Source: an uncultured Rhizobium sp. (GTDB lineage: Bacteria > Pseudomonadota > Alphaproteobacteria > Rhizobiales > Rhizobiaceae). Taken from it: a stretch of DNA of 64,000 bases. The notes below the pieces were generated by a model that searched no databases, was not told the origin of the DNA, and saw only the letters and a program-made list of their open reading frames with translations. This document shows positions 17,535 through 27,119 of the stretch, one piece after another (the stretch's first letter is position 1; every line of letters begins with the position of its first letter). Where the stretch lies: assembly GCA_945952315.1 (NCBI GenBank), contig CAMFIE010000017.1, positions 1 to 64,000 of the forward strand, written 5' to 3'. A program made the position numbers and the translations under genes.

Positions 17535-18110
17535 TCAGGTTGACGCAGCCTCTCGCTTCTTGCGGCTCCGAAATCTTTTATCCCGCTGATAAGTCGACGT
17601 TATGGGTTCTCCAGCGATCCAGTAGCCGTTTTCCCGATATTCGAATTCCTGCGCGTCAGTCAGAATTCGTCCCAGATGCTTCGCTGGAGAGTGGTGCTCG
17701 ACGACAAATCCCAATGCCAGGAATTTTTCCAGTATCTCGGCCCGGCTCAGCGGGTGCCCTTGCGCCTTCAACACCTGGTACGCATGCTTTCTTATCTGCC
17801 AGGCTTGGCTGCTCGGCCGCTCCATGCGCCTCTTGGCGAAGCTTGTCGGCACCTCGGGCAGGGCTGTCGCCAGGGGAACGTCAACAGGGCTCTCGGGCGC
17901 GACGTGCTGCGTCGACACACGGCTCAGAGACACCCTCGCGCTCTCAAGATGCTTTAAGCTCTCGTCTATTGTGCGGGCTTCGCCATCCAATCGCTTCAGT
18001 TCGGCGTCGATCTGCTGCCTGCGCTTCGTAAGGTTCGCAAGATCGCGCTCGATGGCGGTGATAACACTGTTCATGTGGCCGATGGGGGTATCCTTCGTTT
18101 CAGTCCGCAT
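17535..18110 (-). CDS. Coiled-coil protein with C-terminal winged helix, unknown function
   Basis: The 191-residue protein has a long coiled coil (about residues 14-66, with LTKRRQQIDAELKRLDGEA and TIDESLKHLESARVSLS) and a variable linker. A C-terminal winged-helix-like domain (about 103-175) follows: AWQIRKHAYQVLKAQGHPL, SRAEILEKFLALGF and LGRILTDAQEFEYRENGYW. It is encoded inside the transposon, between the end repeats and tnsA, and is divergent from tnsA. That position suggests a regulator of the tns genes or an accessory end-binding protein. I do not recognise a named family. Confidence 0.7.
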   Translation of the reverse strand: MRTETKDTPIGHMNSVITAIERDLANLTKRRQQIDAELKRLDGEARTIDESLKHLESARVSLSRVSTQHVAPESPVDVPLATALPEVPTSFAKRRMERPSSQAWQIRKHAYQVLKAQGHPLSRAEILEKFLALGFVVEHHSPAKHLGRILTDAQEFEYRENGYWIAGEPITSTYQRDKRFRSRKKREAAST

Positions 18111-18180
18111 TTCCTCTTCCGTATCTGATAGAATCGCATTAGTTACCTAAATCACGCAACGCTCGCGTGTTCAGTTCGGC

Positions 18181-18216
18181 GAAGCAGTTATCAGTACCAC
18201 AGAAGCAGGAATCAGT
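18181..18216 (+). repeat. Two direct repeats in the tnsA upstream region
   Basis: GAAGCAGTTATCAGT (18181-18195) and GAAGCAGGAATCAGT (18202-18216) are 13/15 identical and 21 bases apart, two helical turns. They lie in the 186-base region between two divergent genes, so they are candidate operator sites for the transposon's own regulator. Confidence 0.5.
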
Positions 18217-18296
18217 CATCCGCTAGTCGCTTAAGAGCGACCGCCGGGGGCGACTTCCTGTTCGAATTCACAGAAACCGCGCCGAGGAGATCATTT

Positions 18297-19202
18297 ATGC
18301 GGGTTATGGGTTCTGTACAGCTTGATGGTGGTCGACACAGGTCAGACCCCTCGACAGTGCCGTCTGCTACCTTGGGCGGCGTGGCGGGGGTAACAGTGGG
18401 CGATGCCAAACCTGCGGAGTTAACTCACGCAGTCGCTAAGTTATACTGGGCAGAACACGGAGGCCCGATCCGCACGATAATCGACGGCCGCAAGACGCGA
18501 CCAACAGGCACATTCCTGTCTGTTAAAGGCGGCGGCCGGTCCATGCCATGGGACTCCAAGCTTGAAAGGGCCGCCATGCGGCTCGCCGATCTGTCGAGCC
18601 GGGTGCAGTTCCTTCTCGCCCAGCCGCACAGGCTGGAAATCTCCGTGCGCGGCAATGGCGGAAAGCCCTTGGTCTATTTCCCTGATCTGCTTCTCAAAGT
18701 GCATCCCTCTTTCCTGCACGATCTTAAGTCAGAAAAGTCGTTTGCCGAGACAGCGCTGACCCCGTGCTCGCACCAGGTGCGTCCGCACCTTCTAAGGACG
18801 CTCATCTTGGAGGTGAAGGCCGATAAGGATCGACGCTATGATGATCCGACCTATGCGGCAAAGCTTGAATTGGCGCGAGAGATATATGCGAGACGGGGAT
18901 TCGAGTTCCTAACCATAATGGAAACACCGCATCTTCCGAAGAAGCTCACAGAGGTCGCTAGACACGCCAATCTGCACAAGAACACAAGCTTGGATGCCCG
19001 GGATTACCAGGCTTGCCTCACATGTTTCGGCGGCGCGGGTACACAGTCCGCAAACGCCTTGATAGAGGCACTTGGTGGAAATCCCATCGGTTTTGCCCGG
19101 CTCGTCGAATTGCATTACCGTGGGTTCGTATCGGTCGATTTCTTATCAAGCCCCGGCTGCGAAATGGTCCATCTTGTTCCTGACGGAGGCCGCAGGCCGT
19201 GA
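18297..19202 (+). CDS. tnsA: TnsA-like transposon end endonuclease
   Basis: The 301-residue protein has the restriction-enzyme-like core of TnsA: E90 (in WDSKLERAAM), D130 (YFPDLLLK) and E172-V-K174 (LILEVKADKDRR). A TnsA-like continuation follows: YAAKLELAREIYARRGFEFL. In Tn7 this enzyme cuts the 5' strand at each end, so the element moves by cut-and-paste. The ATG at 18297 follows GAGGAG at a 7-base distance. Its stop overlaps the GTG of tnsB by four bases. The N-terminal 70 residues are an extension not needed for the fold. Confidence 0.85.
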   Translation: MRVMGSVQLDGGRHRSDPSTVPSATLGGVAGVTVGDAKPAELTHAVAKLYWAEHGGPIRTIIDGRKTRPTGTFLSVKGGGRSMPWDSKLERAAMRLADLSSRVQFLLAQPHRLEISVRGNGGKPLVYFPDLLLKVHPSFLHDLKSEKSFAETALTPCSHQVRPHLLRTLILEVKADKDRRYDDPTYAAKLELAREIYARRGFEFLTIMETPHLPKKLTEVARHANLHKNTSLDARDYQACLTCFGGAGTQSANALIEALGGNPIGFARLVELHYRGFVSVDFLSSPGCEMVHLVPDGGRRP

Positions 19203-21502
19203 CTCGTTACGATATCCATGCGCGAGATCGATACGTCTTTGTAGTCGGCGGTCAAACCGGCACGTTCGAGGTCGAGGATACAGGCGATGATGAGACGGTA
19301 GGGCTCAGGTCGCTCGAAGATGGCCAGACCAGGCGCATGTCGGCCTTCGATCTCGCGATCCTTCAGGCAACTGGTGCTGCGGTCCGCACGGCCCGTGAGG
19401 GAGAGCCTATCCAGACGCTCCCGGCCTCTGACTACAGAGCTATCCAGGAGCCTCCCGGAGAGTTCGTATCTTCGAAACAGAGACGAGACTGGCTCAATCT
19501 TCAAAAGGATTTCAAGCGGGCCTCCACGCTGCTGTACTATATCCGGGAATTCGACAAATATCCCGGTCTCGTCACGACGGAGGGACCACTTGAGAGGTTT
19601 ATTGTCTCCAAGGCCGCTTCGGCGAAGGCGGCCGGTTTCGAATGGACGCCTTCGACAAGCGCACTGAGAAAGGCTCTGGCCAAGGGCGGTCCGGGCAACA
19701 GGTCGCTTGCGCTGCTGTTCCGGAAAAAGAACCTTGCAAGATTGAGACAGAAGTGGCCTCGATGGGTCTACGACTTGGGACAGGAGGCAGTGGCGTACTA
19801 TTGGAGCAACAGAATTGTTTCACGTAGCGATGCGCACATCTTCTTCGATGACAGGTTCTATCAAACGTTGAATGAGCTGAAACAGCGGCAGGCCGATGGC
19901 ATTGAGGATGCGGATCACACTGATTTTGACTTTGAGCCTCCCTGTCACCAGACCATTTCCAACTGGATCGATGCCGCGAAATGCCTAGCCACTTTGACCA
20001 CAAAATTCGGCGCTCGGGAAGCGAACCGGGAGCTTCGGGGGCGCGGCCCGAGCATGGACGCGATTGCCCCTCTTGAGATTATCGTGCTCGATCAGACGCT
20101 CGGCGACATCTGGGCCTGTGAGGAAGTCCATGTCGATGGCACCATTTCCATCGTTCTGAAGAGACCTTGGATCGTCTGGGCGATGGATTTGTATTCCCGA
20201 ATGGTTGTGGGCTACAACATGACTTTCGAGCCTCCATGTATCTCCACGTTCATGATGTGCCTGAGGGATGTGATCTCGCCCAAAGCGGACCTGGTGAAAA
20301 GATTCGGGGAGTCGAAAGGCGCTACGGACGGATTTGGGAAATTCAATTGTTTGGTTGTCGACAACGCGATGGCTCACATCGGTCGCACAGTTCAGCTTGT
20401 GGGCGATCTCGCAGGCTTCGAAGTCGATTACGCACCTATTCGCACTCCTGAGTACAAGCCTTGGGCCGAGCGCCTTATACGCACTATGAACTCAGTCCAT
20501 CACGCCCTGCCTGGCGGTATTCCGGATTCACCTGAGGCACTTCGCGCAAACGGTCTTGATCCACGCAAGAGCGCCAGGCTCAAGCTCAATGAGATCAAAA
20601 GTCTCACGGACCACAAAGTCATCGAATATCATCTCACTGTCCACGACGGTATCGGGATGGCCCCTGCGCGGAAATGGGCTGAGGGGGTGATGGAACACGG
20701 CAGGCGAACCGTTGATGACGCTCGGGCATTCAAGATGGTACTCGGCCGCTACGAGACCCGGACACTGACGGCTGAGGGAATACTCTTTGACGGCCACGAC
20801 TTTCATGACCAGGCACTGACATCGAAGCTGCTGAATGACCTCGCCCGCTTCCACAAGAGACGTGGCGGTCGCAAGCCCTTTCAATCGGCTTCCTTCAGGG
20901 TGCATTTTTTCTATTACGAGGGCGACTGCTCCTCGATCTCCGTGCTCAACGAGTTCACTAAGGAGATCGTCGAGCTTCCCAACGCGGATGAGTTTTATCG
21001 TGAAGCCCCGGTATCGTTCGCTTTTGCCAAGGGGGAAAGAGACTACCAACAACGGCTGAACCGAGCGTTCCATACTAGGGAAGAGAAGGCCGTAGCGCGG
21101 CGGGCCTATCAGCGCGAGCTGGAGGGGTATTTGGCAACTGGCAATCACCGTCAAGGCCAGCGCACGATCAGGGTCCTTCATGGGGGTGAGAAGGCTCAGC
21201 TCGCTCCTGGTGGACGGATCGTCGATATCCAAACCAGTCCGACGATCAGCGGCATGGCTAAGGCAGTCGATATTCCGACGCGCATGCAGGTAATGGACCG
21301 GATCGACGCTGTCGTCGCGCCTCCGGGTCGCAAAGTCGCATCGAAAAGAAGAGCTTCTCGACCCAAGGGAGCGCCCGCCGCGCTTGCGGCCAATGACTTC
21401 GAGAAGTCTGAGGCAATCACGCCCGCTAGCTACCAGCCGGACCTGGCTTTGTCGAAAAGCGAGGCCGAGCTGGACGAGCTGGCAAGGCGCTATGGGCTAT
21501 AG
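19199..21502 (+). CDS. tnsB: TnsB-like DDE transposase
   Basis: The 767-residue protein carries an rve/Mu-type catalytic core with D298 (IIVLDQTLGD), D388 (CLVVDNAMAH) and E424 (PEYKPWAERLIRTMN), giving D-x89-D-x35-E. The N-terminal 250 residues should bind end repeats. The C-terminal tail (about 660-767) is basic and ends with acidic/leucine-rich residues, as expected for a TnsC-contacting region. The start is a GTG overlapping the tnsA stop, which indicates coupling. It joins the 3' ends of the element to target DNA. Family assignment is clear. Confidence 0.9.
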   Translation: MTRYDIHARDRYVFVVGGQTGTFEVEDTGDDETVGLRSLEDGQTRRMSAFDLAILQATGAAVRTAREGEPIQTLPASDYRAIQEPPGEFVSSKQRRDWLNLQKDFKRASTLLYYIREFDKYPGLVTTEGPLERFIVSKAASAKAAGFEWTPSTSALRKALAKGGPGNRSLALLFRKKNLARLRQKWPRWVYDLGQEAVAYYWSNRIVSRSDAHIFFDDRFYQTLNELKQRQADGIEDADHTDFDFEPPCHQTISNWIDAAKCLATLTTKFGAREANRELRGRGPSMDAIAPLEIIVLDQTLGDIWACEEVHVDGTISIVLKRPWIVWAMDLYSRMVVGYNMTFEPPCISTFMMCLRDVISPKADLVKRFGESKGATDGFGKFNCLVVDNAMAHIGRTVQLVGDLAGFEVDYAPIRTPEYKPWAERLIRTMNSVHHALPGGIPDSPEALRANGLDPRKSARLKLNEIKSLTDHKVIEYHLTVHDGIGMAPARKWAEGVMEHGRRTVDDARAFKMVLGRYETRTLTAEGILFDGHDFHDQALTSKLLNDLARFHKRRGGRKPFQSASFRVHFFYYEGDCSSISVLNEFTKEIVELPNADEFYREAPVSFAFAKGERDYQQRLNRAFHTREEKAVARRAYQRELEGYLATGNHRQGQRTIRVLHGGEKAQLAPGGRIVDIQTSPTISGMAKAVDIPTRMQVMDRIDAVVAPPGRKVASKRRASRPKGAPAALAANDFEKSEAITPASYQPDLALSKSEAELDELARRYGL

Positions 21503-21556
21503 GCTCGGCGTATTGCCGCGCAACCATCTTTCCACTTGACTGATAGGGTTCGTCTC

Positions 21557-22561
21557 ATGTGTGCGCCAGTCGCGGTCGAGGACATCGAATACATCTTCAG
21601 CAACCTTCGCGTCGACCACGCCTTCATGAAGAAGGCGCACAGACGCTTCGACATGCTTCGACACACGCGCCGTCAGATTCTGAACGGCACCAGCGTCCGT
21701 GACGAAGCCAAATGCGCCACGCTGATCGCCGAAACGCAAAGCGGTAAGTCTACAATAGTCAAGGCTTACCTTGAGAGCAACGTTGTCGATTACTGCTATT
21801 CTTCAGGCCTGTTCGACCGCGACACACCAGCCTCAGTGGTGAGCAAGCAGCAGCGCGTTGTCGTGTATGTCCGCGTCTCCGGAACTTCCACGCTCATGTC
21901 TCTTCTTGAGGACATACTCAGGGCGTATAAGGACCCGCGCCCCGAATACGGCAATCTGGGTAGCAAGAAACACCGAGTTTTGAACTACATCGGACAATTT
22001 AGCACGGAACTCCTGATCTTCGATGAGATGAACCATCTTCGTGTCGGAGCGCCCTCGATCAACGCTCGTGCGGAGGCCGGGAGGGTTCATAACACGCTGA
22101 AGGATTTTTTGCTCGACGGATGCCCTGTCGTCTTCGTCGGCACAACCGAGGCCAGCGACAAAATTCTGAGTGAGCCCCAGATCAGGGCGCGGTGCATCGA
22201 AGAGTTGTTTCTCGGGCCGCTCAACTTTCGCAAGCAGGAGCATCATACTGCTTTTAAAGAGTACTGCGGATTATTTGGGCTGATGCTGCAGCGTTGCGGC
22301 CTCTTTCCCGAGCGCAGCAACTTCATAGGCGACCGAACGCTCGCCTGCATCTATGTCGCCTGCGGCGGCTATTTGGGGCATGCGGCCAATCTTTTCCAGC
22401 GTGCTGCGGTATACGCCATTGAGGAAAATTCGCCGCGCGTCGAGGTCCGCCATCTGTCTGATGCGGCAGACGACTACACGCTCTTCAACAAGCTCGCCAC
22501 TTCCAATCCCTTCCTGGAGTTGGATGATGGCACCGATAATCGGATGGCGGTCAATGCCTAG
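21557..22561 (+). CDS. tnsC: TnsC-like AAA+ ATPase
   Basis: The 334-residue protein has Walker A AETQSGKST at about residues 58-66, Walker B LLIFDEMNHL near 152-161, and sensor and arginine regions (VVFVGTTEASDKI, QIRARCIEELFL). TnsC links the target selector TniQ to the TnsAB transposase. I chose the ATG at 21557, with AGGG eight bases before it; a TTG at 21536 is in frame but has a poor site. It follows tnsB after 54 bases and overlaps the next gene. Confidence 0.87.
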   Translation: MCAPVAVEDIEYIFSNLRVDHAFMKKAHRRFDMLRHTRRQILNGTSVRDEAKCATLIAETQSGKSTIVKAYLESNVVDYCYSSGLFDRDTPASVVSKQQRVVVYVRVSGTSTLMSLLEDILRAYKDPRPEYGNLGSKKHRVLNYIGQFSTELLIFDEMNHLRVGAPSINARAEAGRVHNTLKDFLLDGCPVVFVGTTEASDKILSEPQIRARCIEELFLGPLNFRKQEHHTAFKEYCGLFGLMLQRCGLFPERSNFIGDRTLACIYVACGGYLGHAANLFQRAAVYAIEENSPRVEVRHLSDAADDYTLFNKLATSNPFLELDDGTDNRMAVNA

Positions 22562-24389
22562 CGCCGCATATATACAAGGCAGCGCGTCGGAGCCAGTGAT
22601 GGCGCTGCCAGTCAGACCGGAGCCGGGAGAGCACCTTCGCGACGCAGCGTACCGCGCCATGTCCCAGAACGGCTTCACCAATACCGATTTCGTTCTGAAG
22701 CTGGCTGAAACGCGTTCCTTCAAAACCCTGTCAGGAATTCGAGACTGTACAAAAGAGGAAATAGCTCGATTGGTCGCTGTCCTCGGGATCGAACAGCACG
22801 CGGCCGCTACGACACTTACGCTAGATACCTCATGCCATAGCGGCCGCAACGAGATTAGCTTCTTTGGGCTTGCGTTGCGCAGATGTCATCTCGCAACCGC
22901 GCGTCGGGTCGCTCCCTCAACGCTGCGGCAACGCAACGTTCTAAAAGGGAGCTGGTCGCTGCGTCCTTTGACATTTGATCTCTCTACCATGGAGACGCTG
23001 CTGGAGAAGTGCCCTGAATGCGGGAAGGTGCTCGGATGGTCGCGCTGCCTTGGGGTATGTTTCTGTGATCACTGCGTTGATCCCGATCACCCGTGGAGGG
23101 GGTTGGTAGACCTTCGTGACTTTCCGCAGGCGAAAGTGGAGGTGCGTGACGCGGAAGCATTGGCCTTCCTCGCAGAGGTTGTTGACCCTGAGCAGACCTG
23201 TCATCTTTCAAAGCGCAAACTGCACGATCAGATCGCGGGACTTTCAAGAGGAGAGATTTTTCAGTTCATAATTCAAATTGCGGGCCGCCTCGACGGGATC
23301 GGTCGTAACTCAAGTGCAAGGTTGTCGCCGATGTCACTTGAGAGGGCCTCCAAGGCAATTCTGGCGTGGCCGGACGAGTTTGATGCTCTCAGCATTGACA
23401 AGCCCGGAATACATGAGGAATCCCGACATGACGCCACGGGCATCATGTCATTGAAAGCAGACGAGACACTGTCACCCGCAGTCCGCGTTCTCGTAAAGGA
23501 GCGTTCGGGCATATCGCTTCGGCGGAGGCTTCTGTCACGGATCAATAGCCTCAAGCCGGTGCCTGCCAACAGTCATCCCGGGTCCACTGATCCCAAACGG
23601 AGGAATTTCATGGGAGAGTTGGCCCGTGCCGCCGCAACAGCCGGGGGGCTGCACCCGGCCGAGGCGGCTGTGGCGCTCCTCCGAACGAATCCGAAGTCAC
23701 GGGCAATCGCCTCTGTGGTGGGGCTGCCTGTTCCGCAGCTTCTACCGGCATTTGAAGACGGTCTTCTCGGTGATTTTTCGCCCTTGAGTGAGGGAGAGGG
23801 AGCGAGGCGCGGCTCTATGCTCGATACTCCACTATTGGAAGGTATCAGGCTCCGGCGTGTCGAAGCACGCCTTGATCAATCTCTCTCTCTTTTTCGGGCG
23901 GCCAATGCGATGGCTCATATGAGTGCGAACAGATGGTGGAGGGCGTTGAAAGCAATCAGAGACGGAGTTCTTCCCTTTTCACTGATTCCCGCTAATTCAC
24001 CGCTCGTGTTTAGGTTACGGATATATGACCTCAGCGCCCTTCGGGAATGTGTCTGCGAGCCAGAGCCTGATTGGCCGCTGGACCGTTTGCCGCTCCGTCT
24101 CCATGAAGCTGCCCAAGCCATGGGCAGAGCGCCCGAAGCCATACGCGACCTGGTTACCCATGGAATGCTTCCGCGCGAGCCGAGCTGGACAGATATTACA
24201 AAAATACGCACAAGCTGGATGTTCTGCTCTGAGATCACCCAAGCCGCAGCCCTTTCGGGGGTCTCGCTAAAGCGGCCAGACATCATTATGGGCAGGACTT
24301 GCGCCGCAACAATAATGGTCGGAAACACCAGGCTTTGGTCCAGGTGCGATGTTGAGACGTATCTCGGCTTCAGAACGTCATTATTGTAG
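22554..24389 (+). CDS. tniQ: TniQ/TnsD-family target selector, first copy
   Basis: The 611-residue protein has a TniQ N-terminal domain and a zinc ribbon, CPECGKVLGWSRCLGVCFCDHC (first cysteine at residue 153, second at 156). LVDLRDFPQAKVEVRD follows, then a long C-terminal half with helix-turn-helix-like stretches. The ATG at 22554 overlaps the tnsC stop by eight bases. With this start, its zinc ribbon cysteines fall at the same residue numbers as in the second copy, which supports both starts. At this length it is more like TnsD (DNA-binding) than like the short TniQ of CRISPR-guided elements. Confidence 0.82.
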   Translation: MPSAAYIQGSASEPVMALPVRPEPGEHLRDAAYRAMSQNGFTNTDFVLKLAETRSFKTLSGIRDCTKEEIARLVAVLGIEQHAAATTLTLDTSCHSGRNEISFFGLALRRCHLATARRVAPSTLRQRNVLKGSWSLRPLTFDLSTMETLLEKCPECGKVLGWSRCLGVCFCDHCVDPDHPWRGLVDLRDFPQAKVEVRDAEALAFLAEVVDPEQTCHLSKRKLHDQIAGLSRGEIFQFIIQIAGRLDGIGRNSSARLSPMSLERASKAILAWPDEFDALSIDKPGIHEESRHDATGIMSLKADETLSPAVRVLVKERSGISLRRRLLSRINSLKPVPANSHPGSTDPKRRNFMGELARAAATAGGLHPAEAAVALLRTNPKSRAIASVVGLPVPQLLPAFEDGLLGDFSPLSEGEGARRGSMLDTPLLEGIRLRRVEARLDQSLSLFRAANAMAHMSANRWWRALKAIRDGVLPFSLIPANSPLVFRLRIYDLSALRECVCEPEPDWPLDRLPLRLHEAAQAMGRAPEAIRDLVTHGMLPREPSWTDITKIRTSWMFCSEITQAAALSGVSLKRPDIIMGRTCAATIMVGNTRLWSRCDVETYLGFRTSLL

Positions 24390-24681
24390 CTGCATGACCG
24401 ACGACCGGGCGCGAAGGCCTGTCGTTATGCACAGTTTCTCTATCCGGAAAGAAAGGCACTTCCGAGACCATTCTGACTTAGCCAAAAAATGGCCCGCGCT
24501 AAACGTAAGGCCAAGGCGCATGGGGACCTCAGTGCTATTTCCTACGACAACGCACCTCGCGCCGTTGCACTTTCAATCTCACAGGTTGATTGTCTGGGCA
24601 GGCGTGCTGGCTACTGCCCTGAATGTTGTGGAAGAGCTGATCACGTATCTCCAATCGGCACCGCATGCGGGATCAGCCATC
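24390..24681. other. About 290 bases between the first tniQ and the ATPase domain
   Basis: No convincing gene. An 86-codon frame at 24489 has a CPEC motif but no clear family or conserved continuation. It may be the leader of the ATPase gene or a decayed small gene. Confidence 0.35.
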
Positions 24682-26961
24682 GTGTTCATCAGCAAAATTT
24701 CGGAACTGAAAAATGCGGGCGTCTGGAGAGACTTCACCGCCAGCCCTGACCTGGTTATCGCACGCGACACATTGATTTACGGCTTCAACGGATCAGGAAA
24801 AACAACCTTATCGCGCGTGTTCGCATCTATCCAAGCGGGATGCCTCGATAGCCGCTTGCCAACTGCGACAACATTCAAAGTGGAAATGTCCGATGGCTCA
24901 GTCGTCACCCAATCGATGAAATCCAACCCGTTCGGGCATAATCTTCTAGTCTTCAACTCAGACTTCGTAGCACGTCATTTTGAGTGGGATGCAAGCGCTA
25001 GCAAAGGCATTGCCTACATCAGTGAAAAAAAGGTGGACGCTCGCAAGGAGTTCGACCGGCTGGTGCCCCAGCTGGCGGCCTCAAGGCAATTGCTGAAGGC
25101 AAAGGAAAGCGCAAAGGAAAAGGCTGAAAAAGACATCGCGGATTTGAAAACGCGCATTGCACGCAGTATCCGTGAGGTGGCGTCGTCGAATACATATACC
25201 CAGTCATACGACGCGCGGAAAATTCACGGCCATTACTCCAAAACGAAATTCAGTAGCGACAGGCTGCTGTCCGGCGACGATCTGCGGGCTTGCCAGAACA
25301 TGTTGCAGCAACGTGAGCCGCTGCCAACCATATCATTTTCTCCAGCACTCCCAGATGGTGTTACTCAATGGTTCCGGTCCAGCATCACGCTCCTTGGCCA
25401 GACAATCTCGGCCATCGCTCTCAAGGAATTCGAAGCTCACGCTGATGCACTAAGGTGGGTTGATGAAGGGCTTCGCTATCACGAATCTCATTCGCTAAAG
25501 GACTGCCTGCTTTGCGGAAACCCGCTCCTGGATGACCGCAAGAGCCAGCTCCGTTTACTGTTTGATGACAGCTGGAATGTGGCGTTACAGGCGCTGGAGG
25601 AGGCACTGAAGGAGGGGCGCGGACACCAGCAATCGCTGAGAGATTTATATCGGTCGATTCCAAAGGAATTAGAGATTGCTGCGGAGCATCGAGTGATTTT
25701 CAGAAAGGAACGGGAACGCATGGAGATCGCTATCAAGCGGCTCGGTGTCTGCCTCGGCCAACTCGTCAGCGCTCTTGAAGAAAAACATGGCAGCCCAAGC
25801 CGCCAGATAGGCATCGCGGGTGATGTAGCGAATTTCGACCTAGAGAACTGGCTCATGGACTACTCGCTGATCCAAACTGCCCTCGTGAAGATTTTCAGTG
25901 ATCAAAACGAAGCTTCGGCGCTATTCGCCTCTAGACAAAGAGAAGCATTTTCACGGATTGAGTCGCATGTTCTTGCGACAAACCAAACTGATTGGGATCG
26001 TCAACAAGAGCGAGCCAGAGACGCTGAGTCGGACTCAATAGCTGCGCGTGCCGATGTATCACGCTTAGCGGCCCGTCAAACGGAGCTTCGCAACAGTCTG
26101 GAAGACCATGGGGTCGGAGCCGATAAGCTGAACGAACTTATCTGGAGCTATCTCGGTCACAGGGAGCTTCGTCTCATTGCCGATGACGGTGGCTACAGAA
26201 TACTGCGGCCGAGCGGACATGCCGCAACAGAGTTGAGCGAAGGCGAGCGCACCGCTGTCTCTTTCTGCTATTTTCTGACGCAATTGGGGGCGGAGGGCCG
26301 GAAGCTCGAAAACTTGGTGCTGGTGATCGATGACCCGATATCGAGTCTCGATACCTCTGCCAGGACACACGCCTACAGCCTGATGATGAGAATGACGAAG
26401 AAATGCTCACAAGTCATCGTTCTGACTCATAATACAAGTTTCATGAACATGGTGAAGCGTGAGTTTCAAAATCGCCAGAAACGCGATCAAGGCAGGTCAG
26501 TAGCACTGCTGACGCTCGACTGCCGCAGTGCGGGCGAGGGACGCGAACGGTCCACATCGCTGGCTCACATGTCATCGTTGCTCGTCCACCACGACAGTGA
26601 GTATCATTACCTGTTCCGCCTTGTGCAGGACGCTGCACAAAGGAAGACGACCGACTATCATTTCCTGCTTCCGAATGCGACTAGGAAGCTTCTGGAGATG
26701 TTTTCGACCTTCTGCTCGCCTGGTCAGTCGAGTTTTGCAGGAGCGCTTATGGACCATCATGAGAAGGTAAAAGACATAATCGACGTTCGCGCCTTGGAAC
26801 GCCTCGTCCAGATCGAATCGCACGGGAGTATGGACGGCCTCAGCAATTTGCCGGAACTCACAATTGAGGAAGCAATTCGCGCTGCTGAAGCTTGCATGAT
26901 TTTCATCAAGGAAATAGCGAGGGATCATTATAAGAAGATGTGTGCGGCGGTGACCGGTTAG
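24682..26961 (+). CDS. RloC/PrrC-like AAA ATPase, candidate anticodon nuclease
   Basis: The product has Walker A GFNGSGKTTL (from residue 34), a coiled coil with a CLLCG hook motif (C275, C278), the ABC-type signature LSEGERTAV (about 518) and Walker B VIDDPISSLD. This is the AAA_13 layout shared by RloC and PrrC. The C-terminal region carries R668-xxx-E672 (LPNATRKLLEMF) and H714 (IESHG), in the order of the PrrC nuclease triad. Such proteins cleave tRNA anticodon loops on infection. The frame is open from 24349; the GTG at 24682 is my best start because the domain begins there, but it has no strong ribosome site. It lies between two tniQ genes as transposon cargo. Confidence 0.72.
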   Translation: MFISKISELKNAGVWRDFTASPDLVIARDTLIYGFNGSGKTTLSRVFASIQAGCLDSRLPTATTFKVEMSDGSVVTQSMKSNPFGHNLLVFNSDFVARHFEWDASASKGIAYISEKKVDARKEFDRLVPQLAASRQLLKAKESAKEKAEKDIADLKTRIARSIREVASSNTYTQSYDARKIHGHYSKTKFSSDRLLSGDDLRACQNMLQQREPLPTISFSPALPDGVTQWFRSSITLLGQTISAIALKEFEAHADALRWVDEGLRYHESHSLKDCLLCGNPLLDDRKSQLRLLFDDSWNVALQALEEALKEGRGHQQSLRDLYRSIPKELEIAAEHRVIFRKERERMEIAIKRLGVCLGQLVSALEEKHGSPSRQIGIAGDVANFDLENWLMDYSLIQTALVKIFSDQNEASALFASRQREAFSRIESHVLATNQTDWDRQQERARDAESDSIAARADVSRLAARQTELRNSLEDHGVGADKLNELIWSYLGHRELRLIADDGGYRILRPSGHAATELSEGERTAVSFCYFLTQLGAEGRKLENLVLVIDDPISSLDTSARTHAYSLMMRMTKKCSQVIVLTHNTSFMNMVKREFQNRQKRDQGRSVALLTLDCRSAGEGRERSTSLAHMSSLLVHHDSEYHYLFRLVQDAAQRKTTDYHFLLPNATRKLLEMFSTFCSPGQSSFAGALMDHHEKVKDIIDVRALERLVQIESHGSMDGLSNLPELTIEEAIRAAEACMIFIKEIARDHYKKMCAAVTG

Positions 26962-27119
26962 AGCAGGATGCTTGCCTGACCGGAACACAGAAAGCCTCAT
27001 GCCGATACAAGGGCTAAGTCGTAATTTTCGCCGATAATGTTAGACTCGACAGCATGGCGAGTCGCTATAGCCGCTCAATCTCTGGATGATGTTTCAGACA
27101 AGTGTAAGGATTTACGCGT

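Noticed and set aside
24489..24749. 86-codon frame with CPEC motif before the RloC-like gene
   Set aside because: No second half of a zinc domain and no recognisable family; it overlaps the ATPase frame.
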